From contig OU452210.1 of NCBI GenBank assembly GCA_911728435.2, forward strand, positions 1,922,001-1,986,000: DNA of 64,000 nucleotides, read 5' to 3'. The notes beneath the pieces are model-generated. The model ran no database searches, was not told where the DNA came from, and saw only the letters and a program-made list of their open reading frames with translations. The first letter of the stretch is position 1. Each line of letters opens with the position of its first letter. The DNA comes from Apoderus coryli (Eukaryota; Arthropoda; Insecta; Coleoptera; Attelabidae). Position numbers and translations under genes: made by a program. Positions 32,090 through 44,900 of this stretch are shown here, piece by piece.

Positions 32090-33840
32090 TCCCATCATAC
32101 AAAGTAGATAAAGGTTTTGAGAGAAAACCTTACAATTGCTCGCTCACAAAATCATTTCTCGAAGATAGTGAAGAATCAACTACAAGTAGATAAATTTTAC
32201 ACAGTGGAGGATCTTAAAAAACGAAAAAAATTCGACACAATCGTAAACCGTAGTAATAATTTTATGCAGAGTGTTCCTGACTTGGATCCAAGCAGGGACA
32301 TGATCGCATTTTATAACGGACAGTTACACGTGAAATATGAGTAAACTTAGTTTTCAACCTGAGTCTGAGATTGATGTTCTGAGGGTCGTAACTGGAATTA
32401 CAAATAGGGCGGTTGGATATGACGGCATTAATATAGACACTATTGGTTTGTGCCTTCCATTTCTTTTGCCGTACATTCCCATATATAATACTTGTATCTC
32501 AAGATCGGTGTTTCCCGATAGATAGAAATATGCTTTAGTTATTCCACTGCCTAAGATATGCAGTCCGTCGAATTTGGATCAATTTCGACCGATAAGCATA
32601 CTACCTACGTTTTCGATTTTACGCCGTCATTTGGCTAATTACCCCAAAATTCCTATAATCCAGTCGGGCTTTAAGCCTAGACATGACTGCGTATCTTCGC
32701 TGTTGAAACGGATGATATACTCTCTGCCACCGATAGAGGTACTAATTTGATTTTTCAAAGGCGTTCGATACGTTGAATCACGGAATGTTGCAATATATGC
32801 ATCATTATGTTGGCTTATCTCAAAATGCGTTAAATATGATTTCACATTATATAAGAGACCGAAAATAGGCAGGGCAATATTTCAACATTCAAGCGCGTTA
32901 CTAAAGGCATTCCGCAAGGATCTGTATTGTCACCTTTATTATTCACACTTTACACTTATAATTTTCCCTCGGCCTTTGTCTCCTTTGATGAACACTATTA
33001 CACAGATGATATGCAATTATTGTTACCATTTCATTCAAACGATTCCTTACAAGCAGTCGCTGCAATTAATGCTGATTTGCACACATTATGTGAGTATTCT
33101 AGAAATCACAGTTGGAAGCTTAACCCAAACAAATCTACAGCCATAATCTTTGGATGAAAGAATGACGGAGCACGGTTAGGTTTCAGGACCGAATTCTTAT
33201 TGAAGACTCTCCCCTACAGTGAAAAATCTCCGATTGCTATTGGACACAGATTTCAGATGCTGATATTCCAACACAGGCATGTCCTTACTCAAGAATTAAA
33301 AGTGAAACTTTGTGAAGCCATGATGCTTTCGCATATTAACGACTCCGACGTCATCTATTCTCCTTGTCTTAGATACACTTTGAATGCCGTGAAGACTACA
33401 GAACTCGTGCTTGAAACTCATATTTGGTATAAGGAGAACTCAAAGAATAAGCCACACACTCTCAAGTATAAAATGGAAAATAGATGCGGCTTGAAGATTC
33501 TATAGGATAATCTGCGAAAATCCCCGCCATATTTATCTCAAAAAATAACTTTTAGGACAGAAGTCCACAACATAAATGTGCGTCACAAAAATACGCACAC
33601 TTCCTGCTCATTCTTCGGAATTATTTAAGAGTTCGTGCTCATATTTTATCACTAAATGTTTGAATGAAATACCAGATGATCTAAGGAGGCTATCAAAGAA
33701 TCTTTTCAAAAAACGATTATTTGAAATATTATTCAACAAACAAAAAAGGTGTGTTGTAAATTTGGCAGCTTCTTGGGCTAATGAATAAAAGAAATTTGAT
33801 TATGTGGTTTTACTGTTTTGTATTTTATGTGATTTTTTTG
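32090..33840 (+). mobile_element. Non-LTR retrotransposon (Jockey/CR1-like), 5'-truncated
   Basis: Ordered RT blocks: FQPESEIDVLRVVTGITNRA VGYDGI (32,350), YALVIPLPK and NLDQFRPISILPTFS (32,530-32,620), QSGFKPRHDCVSSLLK (32,660), then after several frame changes SPLLFTLYTYNFPSAFVSF (32,930) and YYTDDMQLLLPFH (catalytic box as YTDD, 33,000), the thumb, and a C-terminal tail (HSSELFKSSCSYFITKCLNE) to 33,788. It is inactive. It interrupts a minus-strand BEL/Pao gag. Confidence 0.8.
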
Positions 33841-34340
33841 TTGTTGTTATTTATGTATGTGTATACTACAATTAAAATTTCGAACTTGATTTTCAATTTT
33901 TCTACAGCATTAGTGTAATTGTCGGCTGATGGTGGGAAACTTTCTGCCAACTTCCTGGCAGGTGAATTTTCCGCTGTTACTCGGATAAGATATTGAAATT
34001 TATCTTCATGGGGCAGGTCTGGATAGTTGTCTATCTTTCTGAATTGACCCCAAAAAATAATCCAGTTTTTTACGTCACCGTCAAATTTTTTAATTTCTAA
34101 CTTTGGCAGATTCACTTTTTTGTCACTTTTGTTGACTTACTTCTATATATAATAAAATCTTCCCGAAAGACTTCTTCCTTCATAAACACTTGATTTAAAT
34201 ATTCGAAGCACATGTCTCCACTTAGCATTAAATCATTTATATTTTCAGCTAGGATGAGCACATGTCCTGGTTTATCCAAAACTGTTGCAGATATGCGGTT
34301 ATGTTCGCCTCGTCATTTTTGTCTATTTCCTCAGTTTGAC
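33840..34340 (-). pseudogene. BEL/Pao gag, N-terminal part
   Basis: The minus strand reads LPKLEIKKFDGDVKNWIIFW, KFQYLIRVTAENSPARKLAE and SFPPSADNYTNAVEKLKIKF, the conserved gag block of Pao/BEL LTR retrotransposons. Upstream (34,200) SGDMCFEYLNQVFMKEEVFR belongs to the same frame. It stops where the + strand non-LTR element ends. Confidence 0.75.
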
Positions 34341-34619
34341 TAAAACAGTTTTATTTATTGCTTCTCTTTTCATTATAAGTGAATTAATTTTTTCTTTGCC
34401 TTATTAGTACACACAGGTAATAAGGTTGTGTCAGTAGGATTATTTTAGGTTTAATGATAGACTCTGACACTGACTATTACAAAATTATATTCTTTTTTTG
34501 ACAATATCAATATGATACAAAGTGTGAAATACAAAAATAAAATATACATGACAATATACAGCGTGTCCTAACAATACTGCTTCTGCACCTTTCTTAGCGA
34601 TTCGTACACTTCATCAAGT

Positions 34620-34960
34620 TGCAATTATCCTAAAGTTTGCAATGTCACCCTCAAACATTATATTGAAGAAATTCAATTGAGGAAGCAATACCTCTGAAAA
34701 ATGAATTAGAAGAAATACTGAATATAGCCGGTTTTGAACTTCGTAAGTGGGTATATCCAACGAAAAACATATTTTAACTTCTTCTCATCCAAATATTTCA
34801 CAATATTTTATTACTGATGAGGATAAAATTAAAACTTTAGGTCATTGTCTTTTAAAGACAATGTTTAAGTCTTATTTGGGTTTACAAGTTCAGATTCTCT
34901 TAATTATAATGTTAACATACAATATGACTATTTATCAAATAAAAGGGTAACTAGAAACGA
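34620..34960 (+). pseudogene. BEL/Pao polymerase fragment
   Basis: The + strand gives LKNELEEILNIAGFELRKWV then, one frame over, SNEKHILTSSHPN and DEDKIKTLGHCLLKTMFKSY, which match the 'GFxLRKW ... KTLG' segment after the RT of BEL/Pao elements. Opposite in orientation to the neighbouring gag, so not necessarily the same copy. Confidence 0.55.
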
Positions 34961-34963
34961 TTA

Positions 34964-36240
34964 ATTAATAAATCATCGATTTATCCCACCTGCTGGAAGC
35001 ATGCAAGGATTTCCCCTATTCTGAAATCAGGACCATCCAATATCGTATCTAATTATAGACCTATATCAATCCTTTGTAATTTCTCCAAGGTCTTTGAGAT
35101 TGTTCTCTACGATAAAATATATCCTATTGTCCGAGGTGTCCTTGCGGTTGACCAGATGGCTTTATGAGTGGTCGATCGTGTGCATCTAATCTGGCTGTGC
35201 TCTCTGAACAGATCAGTTCCGCTATTGATGGCTGCCGCCAGGTCGACGTGATCTACACTGATTTTCAAATGGCGTTTCATTGCATTGATGATTGTATTTT
35301 ACTAAAAAAGCTTGACTATTTTGGTTTCTCAGAAGGGCTGGTTAAACTTTTTCGATCGTACCTTTTGATCGATCTCAGTTTCTCTTCAAGTCCAAGACAT
35401 TTTTGGAATCGTCTGGAGTTCCACAGGGCTGTAGATGTTGAACAATAGTGGACCAAGACTACTCTATTGTTCAACATCGTCATAAATGACCTTCTAGAAT
35501 TGTTCACCTGTAGTAGGCTTGCATATGCCGATGATTTAAAGATCTTCAAAACCATTATTGATGAGGATGATTGAGCTTCTCTTATGCGTGACTTGATCAG
35601 CTTGTCTGATTGGTTTAGTGTCAATAGACTGCAACTTAATGTTTCTAAATGTAAAGTGATGACATATGCACGACTGAAAAATATGTTTTTGTTTGATTAT
35701 CGTCTGAATGAGATATATCTGGAGGGGGTGGGTGAAATCAGGGATTTGGGTGTTTTATTTGATTACACAATTTTGTCAACTGTCAACTCGTTTACTAAGT
35801 AAGGTCGAACTCCATGTTCCGCGTCTTGGAGCTAGGCGTGGTGTTCCCTTCGCTCTTGGTACAGCGAGAACTAATATATCTCTGCAAAGTCCTGTATTCT
35901 ATATGTTTAGTATTTTTAATAGGTTTTTGTGGAGAATTGGACATAAATGCTGCACCGCTTTCTGGTCTGATTAGTGCCGTTTAGGCTAATTAGGTGATGT
36001 TTAGCCTTAAATCTGGTTTGGTCTTATTTTAGAATCTTGGAATTGTTAATTTACTATATTATTGTTCCTTATTCCTGCGGGTACGGTCGGTTAATTTGAC
36101 GGTTTATAGTAATTATTAGCTATTGTTTGATTGAAATTTTCACCATTGCTTATTTTATTTTTTTAATTACATCTCAATGTAAGTGATTTTTCTGTAAATG
36201 GGTTATTTATTTATTATGAATAAATGCTAATTTATTTGTT
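34964..36240 (+). mobile_element. Non-LTR retrotransposon (Jockey/CR1-like), 5'-truncated
   Basis: Blocks in order: CWKHARISPILKSG and NYRPISILCNFSKVFE (35,000-35,090), SCASNLAVLSEQISSAIDGC RQVDVIYTDF (motif A, 35,230), a degraded motif B, LFNIVINDLLEL and LAYADDLKIFKTI (intact YADD, 35,525), DWFSVNRLQLNVSKCKVMTY (35,610), then the tail is lost in stops. The 3' end near 36,230 has TGAATAAATG. Frame breaks at ~35,160, 35,448 and 35,573 make it a pseudogene. Confidence 0.82.
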
Positions 36241-36340
36241 TATTTTATTATGGAAACGTAATGATTTACCTAATATATAATACTACGTCCGTAGTAAAGT
36301 GAATATAATTATTATTTATCTTGTGTCTTAAAGTTTTAAA

Positions 36341-36573
36341 ATGCCGAATCGTTGTTGCATGGTAAATTGTAAAAGAAATCACGCGAAAGGTGTGTTAGTT
36401 GTGTGTGTTTTTCTATTCCCTAAATCTGATAATTCCCCACAGAAATTTTGTACCTACTGCTTTTGGTGTAGTGTGTAAACAACATTTTGTTGCAGATGTA
36501 CATAGAAAAAGGAGAGAAGAAAAACTAACAGAATTAGATCAAATTCTTTTTCAACAAGGTATTGACAAAAAAT
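36341..36573 (+). pseudogene. THAP domain fragment, broken
   Basis: ATG at 36341 begins MPNRCCMVNCKRNHAKGV, the C2 part of a THAP zinc finger, then FLFPKS; after a frame change VPTAFGVVCKQHFVADVHRK carries the C..H pair and closing segment of the same domain. About 15-20 residues are missing between the halves. It could derive from a P-like transposon or a host THAP gene; no transposon ends were found around it. Confidence 0.6.
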
Positions 36574-36579
36574 AAACTT

Positions 36580-38906
36580 GAAATTTTGGAACATAAACAA
36601 CTATTAGTTTCGAAAGCTTAGAAGCATTTTGTAACTTGTTTAAAACATTTAAGGCAGATTTAGCCAACGAATAAGTTACTATTAATATATTTGCGTCAAC
36701 TTTTGAAACAGCTCCTGTAAACCATATATACAAAAAAGTTACAAGGGGCATCTAAAATGCCGAAACAAACTTATAATTATTTTAAACAGAATGGTATTAT
36801 CGCCACTGTTCAGTTTGGACTTCGAAGTGGTAGCGATCCGAGGTAGATGGCGCAAAGAATCTGGTTATGACTTTCAGAAGACATTTCGGAATGAACAAAG
36901 CTTTCGATTGCGTATGACGCGTGGTACAAATTTAACAATAATAGTAGGTATTTATGTAACAATATATCTACGCAGCTAGTTAGGCTTAATGGGCAAAAAT
37001 GTTCACATATAGAGAAATAAGAGCTGTTGTTGGTAAAGAGTTTGTACCTTTGTTATTAATATTTTTAAATAATTTACCGTTACCAAATATATTTTCGTCG
37101 ATCGAGACTTAACGTCATCGGTCATTCAAACATTTCCTTTCTTATGTTCCTTTATGCATTCAATAGTTTATTGTATTTGTAAAATTCCAACCAGTATTCA
37201 AAATGTTTTTCCTTTACTTTTTCCTAGAATTTTAATGTTTATAGTATATCAGTGGTAAAACATTGTAAGAACCACCATCATAGAAGTAGTTAGTAATAAT
37301 TACCTACTTGCGCTTACTAATTGGTTAAAAATTAAAAATAATAAATTTTGAAATTGAAGTTATGGTGTTTCCTGGTTTTTTTTACAAAGGAAAATAATAA
37401 TAATTTAATTTTGAATGGCATTAACTTTATTGTATTACACATTAATTTTAATCTTGTATGTCATATAAGTATTTTAAGAAAACCATTCGAACATTTGGTA
37501 TTTTTTATTCTTAAAGACATTTTGTAACTGCGAGTACATTTAGTTTGTTATTTGTATGAAAATTCCACTGTATTGGCTAATTCTTCCAAGAATTTTATAT
37601 AAATTTCCTTTAAAATTATGTAAGTGCTTTTTAATTTTAAAATTATTTAACTTAATAATCAAAATTAGGTCTTTTTAATATTAAGCCAAATTAAAATCTG
37701 GGAGTCAAAACTTTTTCTTAGTCAGAAGATCATCAGTACTTAGTTCGGACAAAATTTCGATAGAGAATTCTAATTGGTACGCCTCTGTTCACTGTATACC
37801 TGTGTCTAAATGAGAGTACCTGGTTTGGAACATAATACAGGTAGGTACGTACTTTAGTGCCGATAACTTTTCAATTTTCTCTACGCATGTGCTTTGTAAA
37901 AACATAATATTTGTTGAATACCTGTCAGGTGAAAAGCAGTACCTAACATTAAACTTAATTGCAGTGTTAATCATTCTAATTTTTATGTTATTTAAACAAA
38001 ACATCTTAATATTAATGTGATTGTAATTATAATTAGTTATAGGTGTTTAATTGCTGTAGTGTTGGTGGTTCAGACGATATGGATATCTAGTTTATAATAT
38101 TGTGTTGTTATTTTGTAGTATAAGAATAGGTAAGCAAGTAAGATATTTTAATGTGTTAATATGTAATTTTTAATGAGCTCGTTAAAAATCGCCACGTTTC
38201 TATGACTATAAAAAGCCATTTTCAAAATATTTTCTAGAAAATAAATTAAATCAAATTTTATGTAAATATTGTTCATAATATAATTTAATACATAAGATAC
38301 TGGGAATAAAGAACTGAGTATGTTAAATGGAAATTGTCCAATGAAATTCCACACATTCCATTCCGTTATGGGTATAAGGTGTGGCGCACAATAATGCGTA
38401 TGTTTATTTGCTTCTGTTTTTTGTAGATTTTTAGAACAGACCAAAAATTCAGATTACTACTTAAATATTCAAAGATGTTTCAGATTTGTAATTAAAAAAG
38501 AGAAAAATTATCTATCTATGCAAATGATCTATAATTAATTTATTTTAAATGTAATAATATGTCAATCACAACCTTTTATCATTAATGATTTAATATTATT
38601 TGATAAATAGTACAAAATATATGTAACCGTTATTAATAAATACTGTTATCATAATATGACAAACAATAGCGAATATTTGTCACAGGTTTTATGTATCTAT
38701 ACCTACATATATTATACAGGTGCTTAATGAATTTTTTTCTGTTCATGCGACATGTAACAATTTATCTAATCTAAATTATGAAAGCATTTTTTATAACAAT
38801 GGGACTAATCCCTTCGAAATAGTTCATGTATTAGTTAAACTCTAAAAGCGTCAAAAATTCATTGTTCCATTTGCCGTAAGCCAGTAATGCAATTTGTTAA
38901 TTATAG
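36580..38906. other. Intergenic stretch upstream of EPS8; no gene seen
   Basis: AT-rich, no convincing coding frame on either strand. It should contain the promoter and non-coding first exon of EPS8, since the ATG exon is preceded by an acceptor, but no initiator or core promoter stands out enough to call. Confidence 0.4.
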
Positions 38907-41900
38907 GCAAATATGGCATATCGCAACGGGTTCAATTCTGAGGATTCTATGACGGGAGACCTCGACAAGGAAAGGGATGATAAACCGGTTCACATTATTG
39001 AACATTTAGCAACATTTACAGTAACAAAAGAAACTGGGATCATCTATCCCGCAGATGGTATGAGAAGATTATTGCAATTGGAAAAGACAAATGGAATATG
39101 GTCACAAAAAATGCAACTATGTTTGGATCAATCATGGGTGCTTATTATGGATTATGAAACAGGGGTATGTAATATAATTGGAATATTATATTATTATTAT
39201 TGTTATTTACTATGCATATTTAGATATTCTGGTGATAAAAAACCAAAATTACCTAATAAAATAAATACAAATATTCGTCCGTCTTGATTATCCTCATCAT
39301 ATGATTGAGACACTTAAGTACTCCATAAATATGTATAACTTTATACACAAAGTTTCGATAAAATTTTAAAAATAAATCTCTCATCAAGCGTTTGTCTGAA
39401 AATTATTTCTTTCTACTTTTCCGCACAGGGAAGTATTGTAAACGCGCTAAAAAAATCGGTTGTGTCACCCCAAAACTTTCCCGACAAGTTATAATATAAT
39501 TAAAAATATATGACCTGCGTAACGCTGTTTAATTTAGCAGGGCCTGTCTAATTCAGTAGAACCAGACCGAGGCATCGGTCGACAGATACTGACGATTTCG
39601 TTTCGCTCTTATTATGAGCTCGACAGAGTACCATAGTCGTTGCCCATCTACAATATCGGCCTGCACTGCAGATATTGTAGATGAGTAACGACTATGGTAC
39701 TCGGACGAGCTCATAATAAGGTGATATGTGTTTTTTAAATATAAGTTTCTTGACGAAAAGTATCCCTAGGTATTTTACGCTATATTTCGACTCTATATGG
39801 TTATATCATCGATTTTTAATTTATCCAAGATTTTGATGCGAAGCGAACGCTCTATCAATGACGTCACAGTACCCTCTTTGAAAATATTGTATTTTAATTG
39901 TAATAAGATACGATCCAACTACCTAACTGGTGAAATGTTACACGCAATTTTTTCGAGAATTATGGGCCAAAATGTCAAAAGTGGCCTATCGCTATAAAGC
40001 AGATAAAAAATCAATCCATCTGGAAATGGTCTCAGGGAACTTCAAAATGGCTATATGCTCTTTATGTCGGTCTTTATATCAATTAATTTTCCCAAATACT
40101 TTGTAATTTTCCTAAAAAAACAGCAAGGGAAGAAAAAATTCTGGTGGGTATTTTATTTTTATTGAACATTGCACAGAACGCATCTGTTCCCAAGTCTTAG
40201 TGATATTTTTTAATCAATATATATTTCAGAAAAGAATAGCAGATACAGTATTTTTTGACTGGTGATAAGTAAAAGTCAACTCATTAGTTTCATTTGTAAT
40301 AGAGTTTTATAGTAGAAAATAACCAGGTGTTTCAGATATTACCTATACCTAATAAATTCAATTGTAAGAAATCATCTCATTTATTAAAGATATTCTACTA
40401 CTTGAATATATGACTTTTTAATCGAAAATTCTATTGGGTTAGAATCATTTGCTACTCATACTTTGAGTAAATCGAAAATGAAAATACAATTAAATTTGCT
40501 TTATTTGTTTCTAGGGAGTAATGGAAAGATTTCCTGCGAACTCTATTCAAGAACCAACAGCATTCATGAGTCAAGATCCCATGGAAATGTATAATAATAT
40601 ACTAGTATTTATTGTTGCAAATTCCAATCAGACTCATCCACCGGAAATGCATATTTTTCAGGTAAAATTAGTAGTAAACAGTAAAGTGGTTAAAGTAACC
40701 AGTCATAGACATATTCACCATAATTTATTTATGTATTTATTTTATTTATTAATGTAACGGGAAACCCCATTTATATTAACAACAAATCGATCAATGCCAA
40801 ATGATAGAAAACTTCACACTACACAACACAACTCAATTGACGCTCAAATTTCAAAATTGAACCACAAAAAACAACACAATCACTCCCATTCAGAATGCGA
40901 AGAGTTCCATCCACCGACCGGTGAAAAACACGCATAGCTACTCCCTCCTGCACGTAAAAAAAAGCATCACAGTGTCGCAAACCACGCGCCGGAACACCAA
41001 ATGAGATCCTTCGTAAAACTGCAGCACAATCAGTAGTACCACAAGTAATTTTTCTGTATAGCTTCAAATCACCTGCAAAAAAACTAGGCGTTGAAAATCT
41101 TAAGATGTCACTATAACATCATTTATAAAAACATTGAAGAGGAGTGGAGCACAATGAGACCCCTGGGGAACATCCGATTTAACTCGAAATTCCTGGGATT
41201 TATAGTTTATAATTTTCACCATCTGGGTGCGTCCCTCCAAACAACTCTCCAAACATGTTACAGAGGTGTCAGAAAATCCAAAAGCACGCGCTCGTTGCGA
41301 AATCGGCATACACCAAATCCGTCTGACATCCCTGATCCACAATTTGAAACATCCTCAGCGCTACCAGACTTATGAATAGGCACAACATAGCTCGTTTTTC
41401 AGTCGTTGGGAAACCTTTCTTGCCTTAATGAAATATTCTACAATTTATAAAGTGGTATCGATAAAGTAGATATTATATGCATCTCTTATTGAAGAAGCCA
41501 GGCGTGTTGTCGGACGGACCGATGTTCCTTCAGGAATTCGAAAAGTTTTCTCAAAGATCGTGATACTATCAAAGGCCATATTCCTAGAATTTGCCAAAGG
41601 AAAATCGGGAACAGTACATATACAGTTGCGTCACAAACACTAGAAAAAAGCTGGACAAAAAGATCAGACATATCCTGCCCCGAATCGGAAATTCGTCCAT
41701 TATAAAACATTGACTTTGGAAGTCCAATTCTACTCTTCTTACTATTACTATAGCGGCAAAACTGGCGACTCCAATGGGCTTATGAATTCAGAGTGGAATT
41801 TTCTAGATTAAACCTTATATAAATTCCTTAGCCTAACAAATTCTTCTTCTCTTTCCTTATACCTTGTATGTGCATATTTTTTCAGACATACTAAATTAAG

Positions 41901-44900
41901 CTCAGCATTGAAATATTTAGGAAAACTAGACGTATTGATACATTTCTGAGGTACATACAAATTAATACAATAGTATAAAGCAGCGTAGAATATGTCAAAT
42001 ATTTCATCGAACAGATCTGACCAAATCGTCATTAATAGCTTCATAATTTGCACTCCTAAAATCAAGATAAAACTCCTGTGAGATCGAGACTATTGACTCG
42101 ATCTCACCCACACAAATATCAAATACATATGGATAATGGTGAGTTCCGGCAGTCATCAACATATCAATCGCTGGTAAACATACCAACGAAGCATAGTGCG
42201 AGAATATCAAATCGAAATAATGACCGCGACTGTTAGGACAATCACTGTTCTGAAGCAAATTTAATCGACCAAATTCTTCACATATTATTTGACCCGGAGA
42301 ATTCTCAGGGCAGTACACACATACACCCAAGTTATCATTATGCCATACCGCATTAGGGATATTATAATCCCCACACAGGATTAATTTTGCGCCCCCAAAA
42401 GTATTACAAATGTTCTCAACAACTGCACATACTAAGTAGATAATTACAATTCAATTTCTTATAGTGTATTTGGAAAACATTGTAACATCAACAAATGATT
42501 ATCTTTTCAATATCAATTTTCATTTTAAGCTGAGCAACCATATTGCCTTGGGTACCTAACTGTTTTTTTTTGTATTGATGTTTAATCAAATCAGATGATT
42601 GGCGATCTAAAAATCGTTATTTTTTTTATATTAGATGTTTTGAAATATGCATTTAGCTTTTGCTTATACCAGTCTTTGTAATCGCATATTTAATATTTTC
42701 CAGTGCCAAAGTATTTCTGCTCAAGATTTGGTAGAAGACCTCAAGCAACTTCGTTTAGGCAAAGCTCTAACTAGAATTAGAAAAAGCAGCATACCACCAC
42801 CAACATTTAAACCACCACAAAATATAATCAATCCAGCTAGGGAACACCCTAGTAGAGATTACCATGGATCAGAATCAGAATTAGTTAATAATGATGATTC
42901 AAGTTCCACAACTAGTGAAAAATATGAAAAAGATGTCACTATTTTGAATCATTGCTTCGACGATATTGAGAAATTCATTGCTAGGTAAGTAAGAATTTAT
43001 TGATATTCCACATATCCATAAATAATTACCTTTAGTTCTAAGTATATCCACGGCAGACGTCAGTTTGTTTCATACGGTTGATTTAAGTCATCACAATATT
43101 GTGTAACTGCCGCAGGGTTCCAACTTGGGCCCCTTATTATTTTTACTCTTTATTAATGATCTGGGATCTTCAATTAATTCAATAAAATAGTGTTCGAGAC
43201 TGCTAGTTGTAACTAATGCTATATTCTATATATATTCTAGTTTTGACTAGGAAAAACGAGAATTGACTAAAGACTAAAATTGGTTTTTCCTAAGAATATC
43301 GGGTTTTTAAGGTAACATATTGACAACTCAGGTCCATCAGTCAGTGTTATTTGACACGGTATTTAAAAAAAAAAGTCACAACCGTTCGTTGTAAAAATGC
43401 TAATTAAAATTAGCTTATTCACAAAAAAAATATATCTGAGTTATTTTTGCCATACCGTACAGACGAACGGCTGTCGTCCGAATGTTGTCCAAGGGTTGCA
43501 AAATTTTTGTTGGAAGTATTATTTTTTAAAGTAAGATCATAATATGACACCGTATTACCGAAGCTTCACTTACACAAAAATGATGCTATTGTGACGCTCA
43601 TGCCACAATACTTATCCAGCTCTCTTTTTTGATGCTTTTTACAAAAGTCCATCTTCCACATGTTCTGCGAAGCCATACGGGTGTAATCCCAGGCGTGAAA
43701 CACTATAGAAGGGGAAACCGTTGCCAACACACGTCGCTTACTTGGTTTCGGTCCATTTACGCTCTTGGGAACTTGACCTTAGCCTCGGATGCTTTCGTCG
43801 CGATTTCAATTACATAATTTGGCACATGCCAAAGATTAGATTTTACTCTCGGTATTTGATGGAGTCATTCGAAGCTCAGTAAAAATCTTCAAACCTGGCA
43901 AAACAACTACCATACACTCGTGTCACATGTCTTCACAGTTGCTTCGACCAGTTGAGCTCATGCCAACATAAAGTCTAAGAGTCGAACGCCCCTTGTTAAC
44001 AGCCTTGCTTTTCGTACAACTTTTATAAAGAGTAACCGACTTAAAGGTCTTTATTAGCTTCGAAATATACATATTTGTGATCACTTAACTTAACTCCTCA
44101 AAAACCGTCTATCTTTGTAAACTATTACATCTATCTGTGGTGCTGAGCGTTATATCAATAAAAACAAGGAGCCCCTGTGGTAGAACGTGAGCATTCGAGT
44201 GACAATCAAGATCATTTGCTACAATAAACTCCGACAAAACCTTGCTTAACATTTCCATACTCGGAGATGTCACCCATAATGATGTTTTTTTTTCAAGTAC
44301 TTATCCTTTATTCTGCTGTGAAGTTACTCCAGTGCACTGACGAATTCACAAAATGGATTGCTTGAAGAATAATATATATAAAATATATTTTGTTGCATAC
44401 CTTAGCATCAACGTCTGTGTGTCGGTACGGTGAGCTATCTTTTTGTTTGGTTAGGTTAGGTTGTCTCTATGAGATCGTACGCTTCTCTGCTCCGATATCT
44501 ACTATTTACCCCGTGTCAAGTCTGGTTAAATGTCTTAATAAATATGCTCCCTCCGTCACTGATTGAAACGAAGTCTAACAGCCAGTCTTAGATCATATAT
44601 AAAAACAGCACATTTTCCACTTCCCGCTAAGTGCTCTTGTTCGTTAACAATGTTGTGATTGTTCTTGACAGTCTATGCTCTCCCTCATTCTAATGAACTT
44701 AAACTTAATTACCTCCTTTGCTTGTATAATGGCACAACCATATAACGTTTCTTACTTCTTCGTTCGCGTATTCTTCCACCAACCCAACCTAATATTGTTG
44801 GCTTTCAAGATTTTGTTGATTCTAGAGCTTTTGATATCTATCATGAGATTTACCTTTGTGAAAATGTCTAAATGAATTTACTACTCTAGAATTTTCCATG

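Noticed and set aside
44450..44463. GGTTAGGTTAGGTT as a telomeric (TTAGG)n tract
   Set aside because: Under three units inside an intron between unique sequences; such short runs arise by chance or are common in insect DNA.
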